A stretch of DNA of 52,642 bases from Gemmatimonadota bacterium (GCA_028873815.1 JAPPNN010000025.1:1-52642); one strand, 5' to 3'. Shown: positions 42,861-52,474, counted from the first letter of the stretch. Made by a program: numbers and translations. The notes: generated by a model not told the origin, from the letters alone.

Positions 42861-43479
42861 ACGGCGACCGAGCGCCATGACCGCCACGATTATCACCGCT
42901 ATTGTCATGGGTCGGAGGTCGCCTCCGGCGGGGGTTCCTGTCCGGTTGGAAAAGGGCCACCACGGTACGTCATAGCCCTTGTGCGGCGCAAGGACCATGA
43001 GAAGCGTAAAGATTCTCCGGCGCCTCGCTGTAGCGGCGGGGGCGCCCTGCGGCGAACTCGGGCTGAGCCGACCCCTACCTGTCCCGGGCCGTCGACACGC
43101 TTAGGGGGCGATTCTACGCCCTTCTCTTGCTGGGTGTCAATGGGCATCGAAAATGTCACACTTCTGGGTATTGAAAATGTCACACTTGGGAGGCTGCCCC
43201 GCAGAGAGAGCGTAGCGATCGGAGCGGGGCAGTTCACCGGGAGCAGAGCGGCGCTCGTGGCGCGGGCTCCTCCAAGCACCGAAGCATGGGTAATCCGCTC
43301 CGTCCCGCCCGAACCTTCATTCTTCCGCCGCGAGCGAGGGGTCCACGCCAGCCGGTTCCCGCCTCGCCTCCAGCCCCCCGCCGGCTCGCGTGAGGCCCTG
43401 CGGGTCGAACTCCCAAGCCCCGGCTCCCGCCCGGTCTATCCCGGTGCGATTCGCGTATTCAGTCACCGATGCGTCTGAG
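42861..43479. other. Gene-free stretch with IS21-type end repeats
   Basis: GAAAATGTCACACTT occurs at 43149-43163 and 43173-43187, followed by GGCTGCCCCGC...CGGAGCGGGGCA (43192-43232), a self-complementary block also found near 48207-48253. Multiple subterminal repeats of this kind are typical of IS21-family ends. No gene seen. Confidence 0.5.
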
Positions 43480-46269
43480 TCACGACCGTGCCCCGTCGCC
43501 GACCGGCAGAGACTTGATCGGCACGAGGGTGCCGCGAGCGTTCCTGAAGCTCCCGCTGACGTACCGTTGCTTTTGGCTGGCCACAGCCGATGGGATGGTT
43601 CGCAGCTTTCGGCGCCAGCCGTCGCGATACGGTGTGTTGCGGAGCCTCCTGTCCACCCACTTGCTCGTGTTGGCTATGAACAGGCTGTCCACGCGGATCT
43701 CCTCGTCGTAATTGGCCGGGTACACTCGCAAGCCCAACCGCTTCAGTGCGCCGGCCGCTTCCTTCGGCGTCAACTCGGTCGGCTGTGAATCACGATGGGG
43801 CGCACCGGCCGGCTGGACGATGTCCACGATCTCTCCGACGCTGAGCCTCCTGGCGGAGTCAACCTGCACCTCCGCCTGAAACAGCAGCTCAATGATCGCG
43901 AGGCCATCCTGAACCGGATCCGGCATGTAGGACTGTAGCCCCAGGTCCTTGACCCAATCCACCAACTCGTCAAGACGGGGGACGGCATCTGTCGTCAGCA
44001 TCTGCGCACCCGCGAGCAACGCGCCATACTGATCGGCGGCCCGCGCGTCGTTGAGCACGGTGCGAACGGCGCCGCGACAGTTCACCAGGAGCTTGTCGAA
44101 GCGGCCGTCCCTGAACCATTGGAGGGTGCGGGCCACAAGCAGACGGCCGGTGCGCACCGTGATTCGGTCGGCGATTTCCCGCTGAAGGCGGTTCCAGTTA
44201 TCCTCCCGACTCTGGTAATCGGTCGCGTCAGGAGACTTCAACTCGAGGATCGACGTTCGGTTGCGGTCGGCTTGTTGGCGAATCCCGACCACGGTGGACG
44301 AAAACAGGAACATCGACTTGGCCTCGTAGCGCATCTCCGTGCCGCCAGGCGTGCCCTTGGAGACGACCCCTCCCGACGATGCGGACCGTGCAAGCTGGAG
44401 CATGCCCTGGACCTTCGACTCGGCGTTCCTGTTGTGCTGTTCGACTTCGTCGATGAGGACCGGCAGTGCGTCGCCCTGTAGGGCCTGCCGGATTCCCGCC
44501 TCCGAGGTCAGGCCCTCCCGATGGACTCTCATGCCCCCCAGGAGAGGAATGACCATTTCGGTGACAACCGTGGTCTTGCCGCAGCTTGTAGGCCCCGTTA
44601 TCCAGACATGCGGGCGCCATTTCAGCGCCCCACAGTGGGGCGCCAGGGCACACCAGCCGGCAAGTAGCGTTCCCGAGGAGTAGGCCTCCCAGTCCAGACC
44701 TTGGAACAGGTCCGCGATCCGTTTCGATTCTCCTAGTGTCATTTGCCCGGTGCCGGCGGCCCCGGGAAGCCGCGCAAGGCGGGGATAAATGGCGTTCTGC
44801 TGCTTGTAGGAGTCGGGAGTCTGGTACTCGTCCTTGCCGGGGGCCAGAAGCCGGTCGCCAAGGTGCAGCACCACCCTGTCGTCCTCGTCGCGCCAGCATC
44901 CTCTTCCGCGTATTCCCTCTGGGCGGAAAATGCCCGCCGCGTCACATTCGGTGATGAGAGCGTCCGCGGCCCGTATCCAGCTCGGCCCTTTCCGCCCGCC
45001 AAACCACTCTTCCCACCATTCGAGTGGTGCGAGCTGTAAGAAGAACCCCCGCTTGCTTGGAAGCGTCGAGCCGGACGTGCTCAGAACCTGACCCTTCCTT
45101 CCGGCCATGAAGAAGTAGCGATCGTGATCGGTGCCAAGACACCGAAACGGAGCATCGGCGCTCCAGTCCCTGTCGTCCCTTTCCGCTTCCCTTTCGGACG
45201 CGACCGAAGTGTCCGATTTCGATTCGGGTTCCGGTTCCTCAGGCGGCGGGTCGTCCGGTTCTTCGGGCGCCGGTGGCGTGATCACGGCCTGGTCGGCCTT
45301 CGCCGGATCCAGCCGGTCTCGCACGACGGCGAGATCCGCGAGCTGTCGCAGGTCGTCGTAGTCGGTCGGCTTCGTCGACAGGTCGGGGAAGTCGGGGATG
45401 CAGTATTCGGCGTTCAGCGCCTGTGCCGCGTGCTTGGCCGCGTAGACGCCGATGTTGACCATCGCGCCGTCGCGCTTCACCAGCTTCCAGCGGTCGTTGT
45501 CCGCAGCGAACACGATTCTCGCCTCGGGATACTTCTCCTGGATGATCCTGCCGACCGTGAGCAGGCCGGAATAGGTGAACGCGACGATCACCGCGCAGCC
45601 GCTCGCCTTGTGGATCGTCCAGCCCGTGGCCCAGCCCTCGCAGATGTAGAGCGTCTTGCTCTGCATGTAGTTCTGCGAGCCGATCGTGTTGTAGAGACCC
45701 TTGACCCCGCCGGCCTGCGGCATGTACAGCCGGTCGCCGTTCGGCCAGACGCGCTGGAGGCACCGCAGTTCGCCCTCGGCGTTCCGCATCGGGATCAGGA
45801 GCATTTCCTGTTCCGTGTCGGGATCGATGATCGACCGGAGCAACGGCACGTCGCGGATGCCCTTGTTCCCGAGATAGGGGTGGTTGGCGCAGTCCTTCGC
45901 ACGCTCCCACAGGTTCCGGATGGCCCGAAGGTGCTTCCCCTCCTTCTCGGCGCGCTCCTTCTCGTACGCCTCCTGCTTCCGCCGCACCTCCTCGCCGGAC
46001 ATCGGCTTGAAGTGCTCCTTCATCCGCTCCTGAGCGCCGGCAAAGTCCTGTGGCCATTTCCACGACTGCCCCGTTCTCATGTCCATGAACAGGGCACCGC
46101 GCTGGTCGACGAACGCCTTGTAGCGCCCGCTGTCGCCACGCTTCTGGTCGATGCCCGGGAAGCGGTGCCAATTCGAGTCCCATAGGACCCCCTTCGGGTG
46201 CAGGCCGACTTCGGCCATCGCTTGCAGGAGTGCGGTGGTCGGGTCTGGGCAGGGAGGGCGGCGCGTCAT
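43480..46269 (-). CDS. TOPRIM primase fused to AAA/DUF927-like helicase
   Basis: 929 aa from the ATG at 46269. TOPRIM domain: TLYICEGWATGWTI (near residue 208, catalytic Glu) and IVFAADNDRW (near 256, D-x-D). An acidic linker (about 330-370, EEPDDPPPEEPEPES) leads to an ATPase: Walker A WITGPTSCGKTT (near 556), Walker B LPVLIDEVEQHN. This is the phage/plasmid primase-helicase layout that makes primers and unwinds DNA for element replication. Leftward, followed by no operon partner; the upstream gene is a degenerate TOPRIM paralogue. Confidence 0.9.
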   Translation of the reverse strand: MTRRPPCPDPTTALLQAMAEVGLHPKGVLWDSNWHRFPGIDQKRGDSGRYKAFVDQRGALFMDMRTGQSWKWPQDFAGAQERMKEHFKPMSGEEVRRKQEAYEKERAEKEGKHLRAIRNLWERAKDCANHPYLGNKGIRDVPLLRSIIDPDTEQEMLLIPMRNAEGELRCLQRVWPNGDRLYMPQAGGVKGLYNTIGSQNYMQSKTLYICEGWATGWTIHKASGCAVIVAFTYSGLLTVGRIIQEKYPEARIVFAADNDRWKLVKRDGAMVNIGVYAAKHAAQALNAEYCIPDFPDLSTKPTDYDDLRQLADLAVVRDRLDPAKADQAVITPPAPEEPDDPPPEEPEPESKSDTSVASEREAERDDRDWSADAPFRCLGTDHDRYFFMAGRKGQVLSTSGSTLPSKRGFFLQLAPLEWWEEWFGGRKGPSWIRAADALITECDAAGIFRPEGIRGRGCWRDEDDRVVLHLGDRLLAPGKDEYQTPDSYKQQNAIYPRLARLPGAAGTGQMTLGESKRIADLFQGLDWEAYSSGTLLAGWCALAPHCGALKWRPHVWITGPTSCGKTTVVTEMVIPLLGGMRVHREGLTSEAGIRQALQGDALPVLIDEVEQHNRNAESKVQGMLQLARSASSGGVVSKGTPGGTEMRYEAKSMFLFSSTVVGIRQQADRNRTSILELKSPDATDYQSREDNWNRLQREIADRITVRTGRLLVARTLQWFRDGRFDKLLVNCRGAVRTVLNDARAADQYGALLAGAQMLTTDAVPRLDELVDWVKDLGLQSYMPDPVQDGLAIIELLFQAEVQVDSARRLSVGEIVDIVQPAGAPHRDSQPTELTPKEAAGALKRLGLRVYPANYDEEIRVDSLFIANTSKWVDRRLRNTPYRDGWRRKLRTIPSAVASQKQRYVSGSFRNARGTLVPIKSLPVGDGARS

Positions 46270-46354
46270 TGCCCGAAGCCCCGCGCGCAACGCTCAAGTT
46301 TGGCGAAGCTCACTGGTGCTAGGTCGACCAGGGGCATCGCGACACTTCTCCCGT

Positions 46355-47479
46355 TCAGCGACCCTTCACGCCACCCTGGGGGGAACCGGCCAACGAAGTC
46401 AAGAACCAAAAACCGGTTAGCAGGTCTAGCGGAACGGCGGTTGCGCGACTGGTCAGAACTGGCGAAAAGTACGTGGCGGTCGTCGGTCGGGCACCCGGCA
46501 ATTCGCGAAGAAGGGACATCCAGGTGCGATGAGGCCAACGAGTCTCAAGTCTCTCGTGAAGCCAATCATCGCCAACGTTCGAAACCCGAACACACTCGTC
46601 GACCACCTTGATTCCGACGGCTCCAAGTATCCGAACCTCCTCCGCGACTTCCGTTCGTCTGGGGTCGGCGGATTCCGCAAGTGCGGTCGCGACCCGGTAA
46701 AGAAGCTCGCCGACCCTAGACGGCTCGTCAGAGTCCGGGAAGCGCGCATAATACACGACACCAAGGACATCGTGCCCCTCGAGTTGCCACTTTGCCGCCC
46801 CCGATCGCCCGGCGGTGAGCGATCGTGCCACGGCCTTCGTGCCTTCGCGAAGACGCAGGTCGTTGAAGCTGACCGGCTGCCCCTCAAGGCTCGAAAAGTC
46901 CGGTGCCACGAAGTCGCCGCCGACACGCTCCGCGGCCCTTGCGGCTGCCCGGTATCCCGGGTTTGGCCTCAGTCCGCTCCGGAACCGGTAGTAGGTCCAG
47001 CGCTCGTTGATTGCACACACGATCATGCGGTGCCGAGGATACCTGCGCCGAATGCCCTCGGCGACCGGAATCAACGCGGACCGATCGAAGACCACTACGA
47101 CCAAGGAGCCGGCAGCTTCGTGTATGGTCCATCCGTTCGCCCACCCCTCACAGACGTAGATCGCATCGCCACGTGAAAGTCGAGACTCTCCGCCGAAGGT
47201 ACTGAAAGTGTTCCTGACCTCGGCGCCTGGCAGGTATTCGACGTGACCGTGCCCGTCGACGAACCGCAGGTTGACCATTCCTTGTTCGATCGTGTACATC
47301 GGAATCGCGAGCGAGCCCTCGATGACCGTGACAGGTACCCCCGGTCGGCGAATGCCGTTTTTCTCCAGATACGGATGCGAATCAGGCGGCGACCCCTTTC
47401 TGTTCCACAGCTCGCTGATTCGTTCTGGAGGCCACTTTTCGGTTGTCACCCTGAGACTGCCGACTGGTGAGCTTTTCAT
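46355..47479 (-). CDS. Degenerate TOPRIM paralogue
   Basis: 374 aa from the ATG at 47479 behind AAGGGAA (an alternative is 47494). AIYVCEGWANGWTIHEAAGS aligns with the primase TOPRIM at 45645, but the D-x-D motif reads VCAINERW instead of FAADNDRW, so metal binding is probably lost. It has no helicase domain. The C-terminal half (LLREL, WLHERLETRWPHRTW) parallels the HxxSK-like end of the large protein (KWVDRRLRNTPYRDGW). It may be a regulatory paralogue or antagonist of the primase. Confidence 0.72.
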   Translation of the reverse strand: MKSSPVGSLRVTTEKWPPERISELWNRKGSPPDSHPYLEKNGIRRPGVPVTVIEGSLAIPMYTIEQGMVNLRFVDGHGHVEYLPGAEVRNTFSTFGGESRLSRGDAIYVCEGWANGWTIHEAAGSLVVVVFDRSALIPVAEGIRRRYPRHRMIVCAINERWTYYRFRSGLRPNPGYRAAARAAERVGGDFVAPDFSSLEGQPVSFNDLRLREGTKAVARSLTAGRSGAAKWQLEGHDVLGVVYYARFPDSDEPSRVGELLYRVATALAESADPRRTEVAEEVRILGAVGIKVVDECVRVSNVGDDWLHERLETRWPHRTWMSLLRELPGARPTTATYFSPVLTSRATAVPLDLLTGFWFLTSLAGSPQGGVKGR

Positions 47480-47645
47480 GGATGTTCCCTTCATGCGGTT
47501 GCCATTCAGGCCGTCTTTAATCGAAAAATCCGTGACGGGCATGTCGTCCATCGCGACGGCGGGGGTCGTCGTTGCCGAACTCCTCCCGAGAATGCTACCA
47601 TGGAGGGACCGGCGGTCTTCAGCCAACCTGCGAGAGGCAAACCAG

Positions 47646-47819
47646 ATGCCGAGAAAGGGCTACTTCCCCGATACGTACAGCATACGGCTACCGGAAGGAC
47701 TCCGCGACAAGATCGAGAGAGCGGCGGAAGAGAATAGCCAGAGTCCGTCCGAGTGGGTGCGCGATGCCATTCGGACGGCTCTAGAGGCTCAACGCAGGAA
47801 GGGTTCGCTCGACGCGTAA
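47646..47819 (+). CDS. Ribbon-helix-helix protein (CopG/Arc-like)
   Basis: 57 aa. YSIRLPEGLRDKIERAAEEN then SPSEWVRDAIRTALEAQRR is a canonical RHH fold: strand then two helices, a dimeric DNA-binding repressor. Divergent from the TOPRIM paralogue across 166 bp, which probably holds its operator. Confidence 0.85.
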   Translation: MPRKGYFPDTYSIRLPEGLRDKIERAAEENSQSPSEWVRDAIRTALEAQRRKGSLDA

Positions 47820-47858
47820 GGCTGGCGTCGCCATCCCGGGTGGTCATCATTCGCTGCA

Positions 47859-48092
47859 TTAGCCTTGAGGGGGCCGTTCATCCCCGCCGGCGAGGGGTCT
47901 ATTTTCGAGCCATTCCTCGACCTCGGAACGAGGCCACCCGACCGCGTTCTTGCTCAGACGCCGGGGCCGTGGAAAGCGACCTTGGCGCATGAGACGATAG
48001 ATTGTGGTCTTCGAAACGCCGACTATCCTCTCGACCTGAGAACACCTCAAGATCTCCAACACGGGCTGCTCCTCGCTGATATCCGCTGCCAC
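47859..48092 (-). CDS. AlpA-like HTH protein
   Basis: About 77 aa from GTG 48092; the frame stays open upstream, so the start is uncertain. RCSQVERIVGVSKTTIYRLM, then GRFPRPRRLSKNAVGWPRSE and EEWLENRP are the winged HTH of AlpA/excisionase-like regulators (S-x-x-T-I-Y-R-x-x-x-x-x-x-F-P). In P4-like satellites AlpA activates or directs excision; position between integrase and primase fits. Confidence 0.82.
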   Translation of the reverse strand: MAADISEEQPVLEILRCSQVERIVGVSKTTIYRLMRQGRFPRPRRLSKNAVGWPRSEVEEWLENRPLAGGDERPPQG

Positions 48093-48186
48093 CCACTGAT
48101 ACGGTGGCACCGGCAGCGACCCTATGTCATTAACAAAAAACCTCCGGTTTTCTGGCAACCGGCCCGTGGGAACCGCCAATCGGCAC

Positions 48187-48253
48187 GGAAAATGTCCCGA
48201 TTCTGCGGCTGCCCCGCGCGCGCGGGCGGGAGCAGAGCGACCGGAGCGGGGCA
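48187..48253. repeat. IS21-type end-like block
   Basis: GGAAAATGTCCCGATTC and GGCTGCCCCGC...CGGAGCGGGGCA resemble 43149-43232 in order and sequence. Confidence 0.45.
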
Positions 48254-48359
48254 ACGGGGCCGGGCGGGCGAGGTCGTCACATGACGGCCACTCTTCGGGA
48301 CGCCCGTGCTTCGGCTTTCATTCCGTCCTGCCCCGGCGGATGGATCGCCTCCTGAGCGT

Positions 48360-48550
48360 TCGGCGTGGCGCCGCATCCGGTAGCTATTGCCCGAATGTTC
48401 ACGATATGGCACCGGTCGAGGAGCGCGGCGGCCATGACCTTTTCGTCGCCGAAGGATCCGGCCCCACTCCTCGAAGACCTTGTTGGACATGAGCACGGTC
48501 GAGCCGTTGCCGACAGGGAATTGGCCACCGTTAGTAGGACTGCGAGCGAC
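48360..48550 (-). pseudogene. IS21 IstB-like remnant
   Basis: Split over two frames on the minus strand: GNGSTVLMSNKVFEEWGRI, then FGDEKVMAAALLDRCHIVNI, then GNSYRMRRHAE. This is the C-terminal signature of IstB helper ATPases (T-S-N-x-x-F-x-E-W-x-x-x-F-G-D, A-L-L-D-R, R-G-x-S-Y-R). At least two frameshifts; N-terminal ATPase absent. Confidence 0.72.
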
Positions 48551-48699
48551 TTTCGTCCGCGAACTGCTAGCGTTCCGCCGCCGGCCCGCTGCCTGCCGCT
48601 GGTGTTTCACCCAGATGTTTCGTATCGACTGAGGTGACATATGCATCTTCCGGGAGGCGAACTGATGCGGACTCGGGCGAAGCTGGGGGGAGCTGACGA

Positions 48700-49617
48700 T
48701 GCGGGTCGAGCTGCAGGCGGAGCTTCTCGAAAAAAGGTGGGTACGGGGACGAGCTGAGGAGGCTCTTGAAGCGGCTGGACGGGTGGGCCCGGCGACCCAC
48801 AGGCCGTACCCGTTGACGATGGTGTGCGAGACCTGGCGGGTGGCGCGGTCGAGCGTGTACGCGTTGCGGGCCAGGCTCGGCGAGCACCCGGAGTCCGAAT
48901 CGCCGGCAGCCCGCGAAGCGCGGCCCGAAGACGGCACTGAGCGACGAGGAGCTTCTGCAGGAGATCCGGACGGTGCTGAAGGCAAGTCCGTTCCTTGGCG
49001 AGGGCCACCGGAAGGTGAGGGCGCGGCTTGCGGCCAGGGGGATCCGGGTCGGCAAGAACCGGGTGCTGAGGCTGATGCGGGCCCATGAGCTGCTGGCGCC
49101 GGTGCGGCGGGGGCATCCCCGCGGGGACAAGACCCACAGCGGCCAGATCCGGACCGAGCGGCCGGACGAGCTCTGGGGCACGGACGCGTCGCGGTTCTGG
49201 ACCAAGGCGGAGGGCTGGTGCTGGTTCTTCGGGGCCGTCAACCACTGCGCCTCGGATGTCGTCGGCTGGCACGTGGCGAAGAAAGGAGACCGCTGGGCGG
49301 CGCTGGAGCCGGTCCGTCAGGGAGTGCGGGCCCACATGGGCGGCTTCGGCAAGGGCGATCGCCCTGGGTCGGGCTCCGGCACGACTGGGGTCCGCAGTAC
49401 AGGGCCAGGCAGTTCCAGGCCGAGATCAAGTGGCTCGGCATCCGCTCCACACCCACCTACGTGGGCGAGCCGGAGTGCAACGGCGTCGCGGAGCGCTTCA
49501 TCCGGACGCTCAAGGAGGAGTGCATCCATCTGTACGATTTCGAGACCCTCGAGGGAGGCCGGAGCGGTGATCGCGGCCTTCATCGACAATTACAACAACG
49601 GCTGGCTTCGCTAGCTC
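48700..49617 (+). pseudogene. IS3-family OrfB transposase pseudogene
   Basis: Pieces in three frames: HRPYPLTMVCETWRVARSSV; SPFLGEGHRKVRARLAARGI with DELWGTDASRFWTKAEGWCW (first catalytic Asp); then LRHDWGPQYRARQF with ECNGVAERFIRTLKEECIHL (second Asp and Glu); then FIDNYNNGW. Breaks lie near 48900, 49370 and 49555. Inactive DDE transposase. Confidence 0.82.
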
Positions 49618-49885
49618 TCGCAGCGATCCCTCCCGCGCCGCCTTCCGCCATGCCGACAGGTGCAAACTGTACAGCCCTTCGCGCCGTAGCAGCTCTCCGA
49701 TCTTCACCCGGCGTCTCGCAGGCGTCCGCCTTCTCCACGATCAACAGCTTGTACGCCGCAGTGAAGCGCCGCCTCGTCGCCTTCGCCGCAACCTCCGGGT
49801 CCGGCGGAGAAGCTGCCGCGCTTCGCTTGCCCTCCCCCGATGACCGGGGTGTTCCGTTCACCTTCATTCCTTCTCCTCTTCCCAT
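49600..49885 (-). pseudogene. IS3-type OrfA remnant, inverted
   Basis: RRRFTAAYKLLIVEKADACE and, after a frameshift near 49700, IGELLRREGLYSLHLSAWRK plus REGSLRELAKP match the HTH OrfA of IS3-like elements. It abuts the OrfB remnant tail in opposite orientation, so the two are rearranged pieces. Confidence 0.7.
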
Positions 49886-49911
49886 CCTGCTTCTCTCTGC
49901 CTCGCCCTACT

Positions 49912-51117
49912 CTAATCTCTTTCTCCTCTCGTGTCTCGCGCGTGTTGGCAGAGAGGGCGGCTCCGTGCGACGTAGCGTCCCCAGTCCTCCATGACTTGGC
50001 GACGGAGTTCCAGCAGATCCGAGCGGGCATAGGCCGCCTCCACCTTGTTTTTCACCACATGGGCCAGCGCGGCTTCCGCTACCTCGCGAGCAACTCCGGA
50101 CTCCGCACACCAGTCTCGGAACGATGAACGGAATCCATGCGGTACACATGCGATCTCCAAGGAGCGAATCAGTTTGGGAAACGTCGCCTGCCCGAGAGGC
50201 TTCAACCGGCGACCCGGAAACAGCAATCCGCCGTCGCCGAGCCCCTTGGCCTGCTCCAGAACCTCGACGGCCTCGGGGGACAACGGGATCCGGTGCGCCC
50301 TTCCCATCTTCATTCGCTCTTCCGGAATCGTCCAGATCGACGCCTCCAGATCAATCTCCTGCCAAGTGGCCTGGCGGACCTCACCGCTTCGGGTCGCCGT
50401 CAGTACGAGAAACCTGAGCGCCAGCTTGGTACTCTTCATCGCTTCGGATTCGTTGATGCGCCGCAACGCCCCAGCGACTTGGACATGGGGTAGCGCCGGC
50501 TGGTGCTTCACACGCGAACCGTTTTTCGGCAGTGCCGCGCTGATTGCATCGCCGGCGGGGTTGTCCTCGCGGAAACCTTGGGCAACAGCCCACTTCATGA
50601 CTGCCCCTATGCGCTGGCGAACCCTCCTCGCCGTCACACGTTTCGCGTTCCAGAAGTCGTCTGCGAGGAGCACCCCCATCACGTCCGCAGTGGTAATGGC
50701 GTTGACGCGCTTGTGGCCGAGGCGAGGAGCCATGTAGAGTCGCAACGTGGATCGCCACTCGGCTTCATTACCGTCCGAACGCCACGAGGGCCGGTGAATT
50801 GCAATCACTTTTTCCATAGCCTCGGTGAAGGTCGGGATGCCGCCCGCCCGAGGATCGCGCCCCTGAGCTACCGCCCTGCGGTTCTCAAGTACCTTTCTGC
50901 GGGCTTCCGCGAGCGTTACGACCGGATAGGCGCCAAGGCCGATGTTCACGGAGCGGCCGTGAATCCGTAGCCTTTGACTCCAGGTTTTGGACAGTCGCCC
51001 CGTGGTCGTCGGCTTCACGAGGAGCGACAAGCCGAATCCGCCTCGCCCATCACCGTATCGGCCAGACTGGCTCACAGTCCTCACGAATGACGCGCTGAGT
51101 CTCTTGGGACGCTTCAT
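49912..51117 (-). CDS. P4-type integrase
   Basis: 401 aa. The N-terminal arm-binding domain (DUF4102-like) has LVKPTTTGRLSKTWSQRLRI and NIGLGAYPVVTLAEARRKV; the catalytic domain has Arg in TATRSGEVRQATW, HGFRSSFRDW (H-x-x-R), H in ALAHVVKN and Tyr in EAAYARSD. Integrates mobile DNA, usually at tRNA or tmRNA genes; no such gene is visible here. C-terminal tail RSRPLCQHARDTRG is extended. Direct repeats upstream are candidate arm sites. Confidence 0.93.
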   Translation of the reverse strand: MKRPKRLSASFVRTVSQSGRYGDGRGGFGLSLLVKPTTTGRLSKTWSQRLRIHGRSVNIGLGAYPVVTLAEARRKVLENRRAVAQGRDPRAGGIPTFTEAMEKVIAIHRPSWRSDGNEAEWRSTLRLYMAPRLGHKRVNAITTADVMGVLLADDFWNAKRVTARRVRQRIGAVMKWAVAQGFREDNPAGDAISAALPKNGSRVKHQPALPHVQVAGALRRINESEAMKSTKLALRFLVLTATRSGEVRQATWQEIDLEASIWTIPEERMKMGRAHRIPLSPEAVEVLEQAKGLGDGGLLFPGRRLKPLGQATFPKLIRSLEIACVPHGFRSSFRDWCAESGVAREVAEAALAHVVKNKVEAAYARSDLLELRRQVMEDWGRYVARSRPLCQHARDTRGERD

Positions 51118-51149
51118 GTCATTATCCTTTCAGTTATCACAAAATCGTT

Positions 51150-51307
51150 GATACTGAACGATACTGGATGACACCGACTGACACAAGGGCTACTGCCGAA
51201 GACGCTGTGACGGATCGGTCATGTGTACTCATAACACACATTACAGTAATGTTTTAGGGTGTCTCCCTGACACCGCATGACACCGCTTGACACCGGCTGA
51301 CATGACT
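51150..51307. repeat. 10-bp-period direct repeats upstream of integrase
   Basis: Cluster 1 at 51150-51189: GATACTGAAC, GATACTGGAT, GACACCGACT, GACACAAGGG. Cluster 2 at 51268-51307: TGACACCGCA, TGACACCGCT, TGACACCGGC, TGACATGACT. One copy per helical turn, next to the integrase start, as in arm-type or directionality-factor sites. Confidence 0.65.
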
Positions 51308-51350
51308 AGCGCTGAAAACGAGGTATCATGGCTGCGGGTCACAACTATTG

Positions 51351-52412
51351 ATGAGAAGACTTCCGTTCCTGATTCCGGTTCTCGGCTTGGCCCTTGCCTT
51401 GGCCAACACCCTGTCCGCGCCACCTGCGGCCGCGCAGGAGACACGACAAGCCGCGGCGGTGACGGTGACCGGCAACGTGGTGGACGACGCAACCCGGCAA
51501 CCCGTCGCCGGTGTCGTGGTCGTTTTGGAACCGCTGGGCCGCACCCTCGTGACCGATGACCAAGGCCGGTTCGTCCTCGACAGCGTTCCTCGCGGCGTGT
51601 ACGACCTCCGATTGATTCACCAGGACTACCAGAGTCTTGACGGGGATCTGACGATCGACCGGCCTGGGGAGTTCTTCCTCGGCCTGACACCCATTGGAGA
51701 CACGGGCGCTGGAGACACGGGCGCGGGAATGATCACGGGGATCGTGGGGGTCGTTACGGATCAGGCGAGCGGGCAGCCGGTTCCCGAGGTCGTCGTCAGC
51801 GTTGACGGAATCGGTCGCGTGGCCAACACCGACCAGGACGGCCGCTTCAGCCTGTCCGAGATGGTCCCTGGGCGACACGATGTCGTGTTCACGTATCTCG
51901 GATACCGGCAGCGCTCGGTGTCGGTCGAGGTGGAGGCAGCCCATGTCGTCAAGCTGCACGTCGAACTGGCAGTCGACGCGATTGCGCTGGATCCGATCGA
52001 GGTGACCGTGCAAAGACTGGACAGGAATCTGCAGAGCGTGGGATTCTACCAGCGGGAAGAGGACGGCTGGGGTGACTTCCTGGATCGCGAGGATCTCGAA
52101 TACTGGAATCCTGTTCTGCTTACGTCTGCACTAACGCGGTTTCCAGGGGTGACGACCGTGGCCGATCCTCGGATGCCCAGCCGTGGTTTTCTTGCATTCC
52201 GCAGGCGCGGGACCAGTTGCATTCCGACCGTCTACCTTGACGGAGTCCGGATTGGCGGGGGCCGTGACCCGGCCGGGATCGACGACGTCGTAAACCCCGA
52301 TGTCGTAGCCGGCGTCGAGGTCTATCGCAACACGGCGGGGATGCCGCCGCAGTACTGGGGCACAGGCTCTGCCTGCGGCGTGGTGCTCATTTGGCTTCGC
52401 CGGGGCGGATAG
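51351..52412 (+). CDS. TonB-plug outer-membrane protein with two regulatory-like domains
   Basis: 353 aa from ATG 51351. Signal peptide (RRLPFLIPVLGLALALANTL, cleavage after AAAQ). Two carboxypeptidase-regulatory-like domains (VTGNVVDDATRQPVAGVVVV at about 40-115, and GVVTDQASGQPVPEVVVSVD at about 125-205), then a plug domain (LTRFPGVTTVADPRMPSRGF, PTVYLDGVRIGGG, VAGVEVYRNTAGMPPQYWG). No beta barrel follows, so it is a plug-only protein of the kind common in Gemmatimonadota and Bacteroidota-like surface systems, probably periplasmic or outer-membrane associated. Confidence 0.88.
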   Translation: MRRLPFLIPVLGLALALANTLSAPPAAAQETRQAAAVTVTGNVVDDATRQPVAGVVVVLEPLGRTLVTDDQGRFVLDSVPRGVYDLRLIHQDYQSLDGDLTIDRPGEFFLGLTPIGDTGAGDTGAGMITGIVGVVTDQASGQPVPEVVVSVDGIGRVANTDQDGRFSLSEMVPGRHDVVFTYLGYRQRSVSVEVEAAHVVKLHVELAVDAIALDPIEVTVQRLDRNLQSVGFYQREEDGWGDFLDREDLEYWNPVLLTSALTRFPGVTTVADPRMPSRGFLAFRRRGTSCIPTVYLDGVRIGGGRDPAGIDDVVNPDVVAGVEVYRNTAGMPPQYWGTGSACGVVLIWLRRGG

Positions 52413-52460
52413 GGGGACAGCACCGTCCGCGACATGTCGCTCCGGAGCAGCCGGGCGGGC

Positions 52461-52474
52461 GTTTCAGCTGAAAC
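52461..52474. promoter_or_regulatory. Palindrome GTTTCAGCTGAAAC
   Basis: Perfect 14-bp palindrome after the plug protein; a second inverted repeat CTAAAC-caatat-GTTTAG lies at 52503-52520. Candidate operators for a gene beyond the window end. The rest of 52413-52642 shows no gene. Confidence 0.4.

Noticed and set aside
42420..43478. 352-codon plus-strand frame
   Set aside because: Lies over the SDR remnant and IS-type repeats; product has no coherent domain and changes character along its length.
48122..48985. Single intact gene on the minus strand
   Set aside because: It only joins istB fragments with unrelated frames; the istB signature alternates between two frames.
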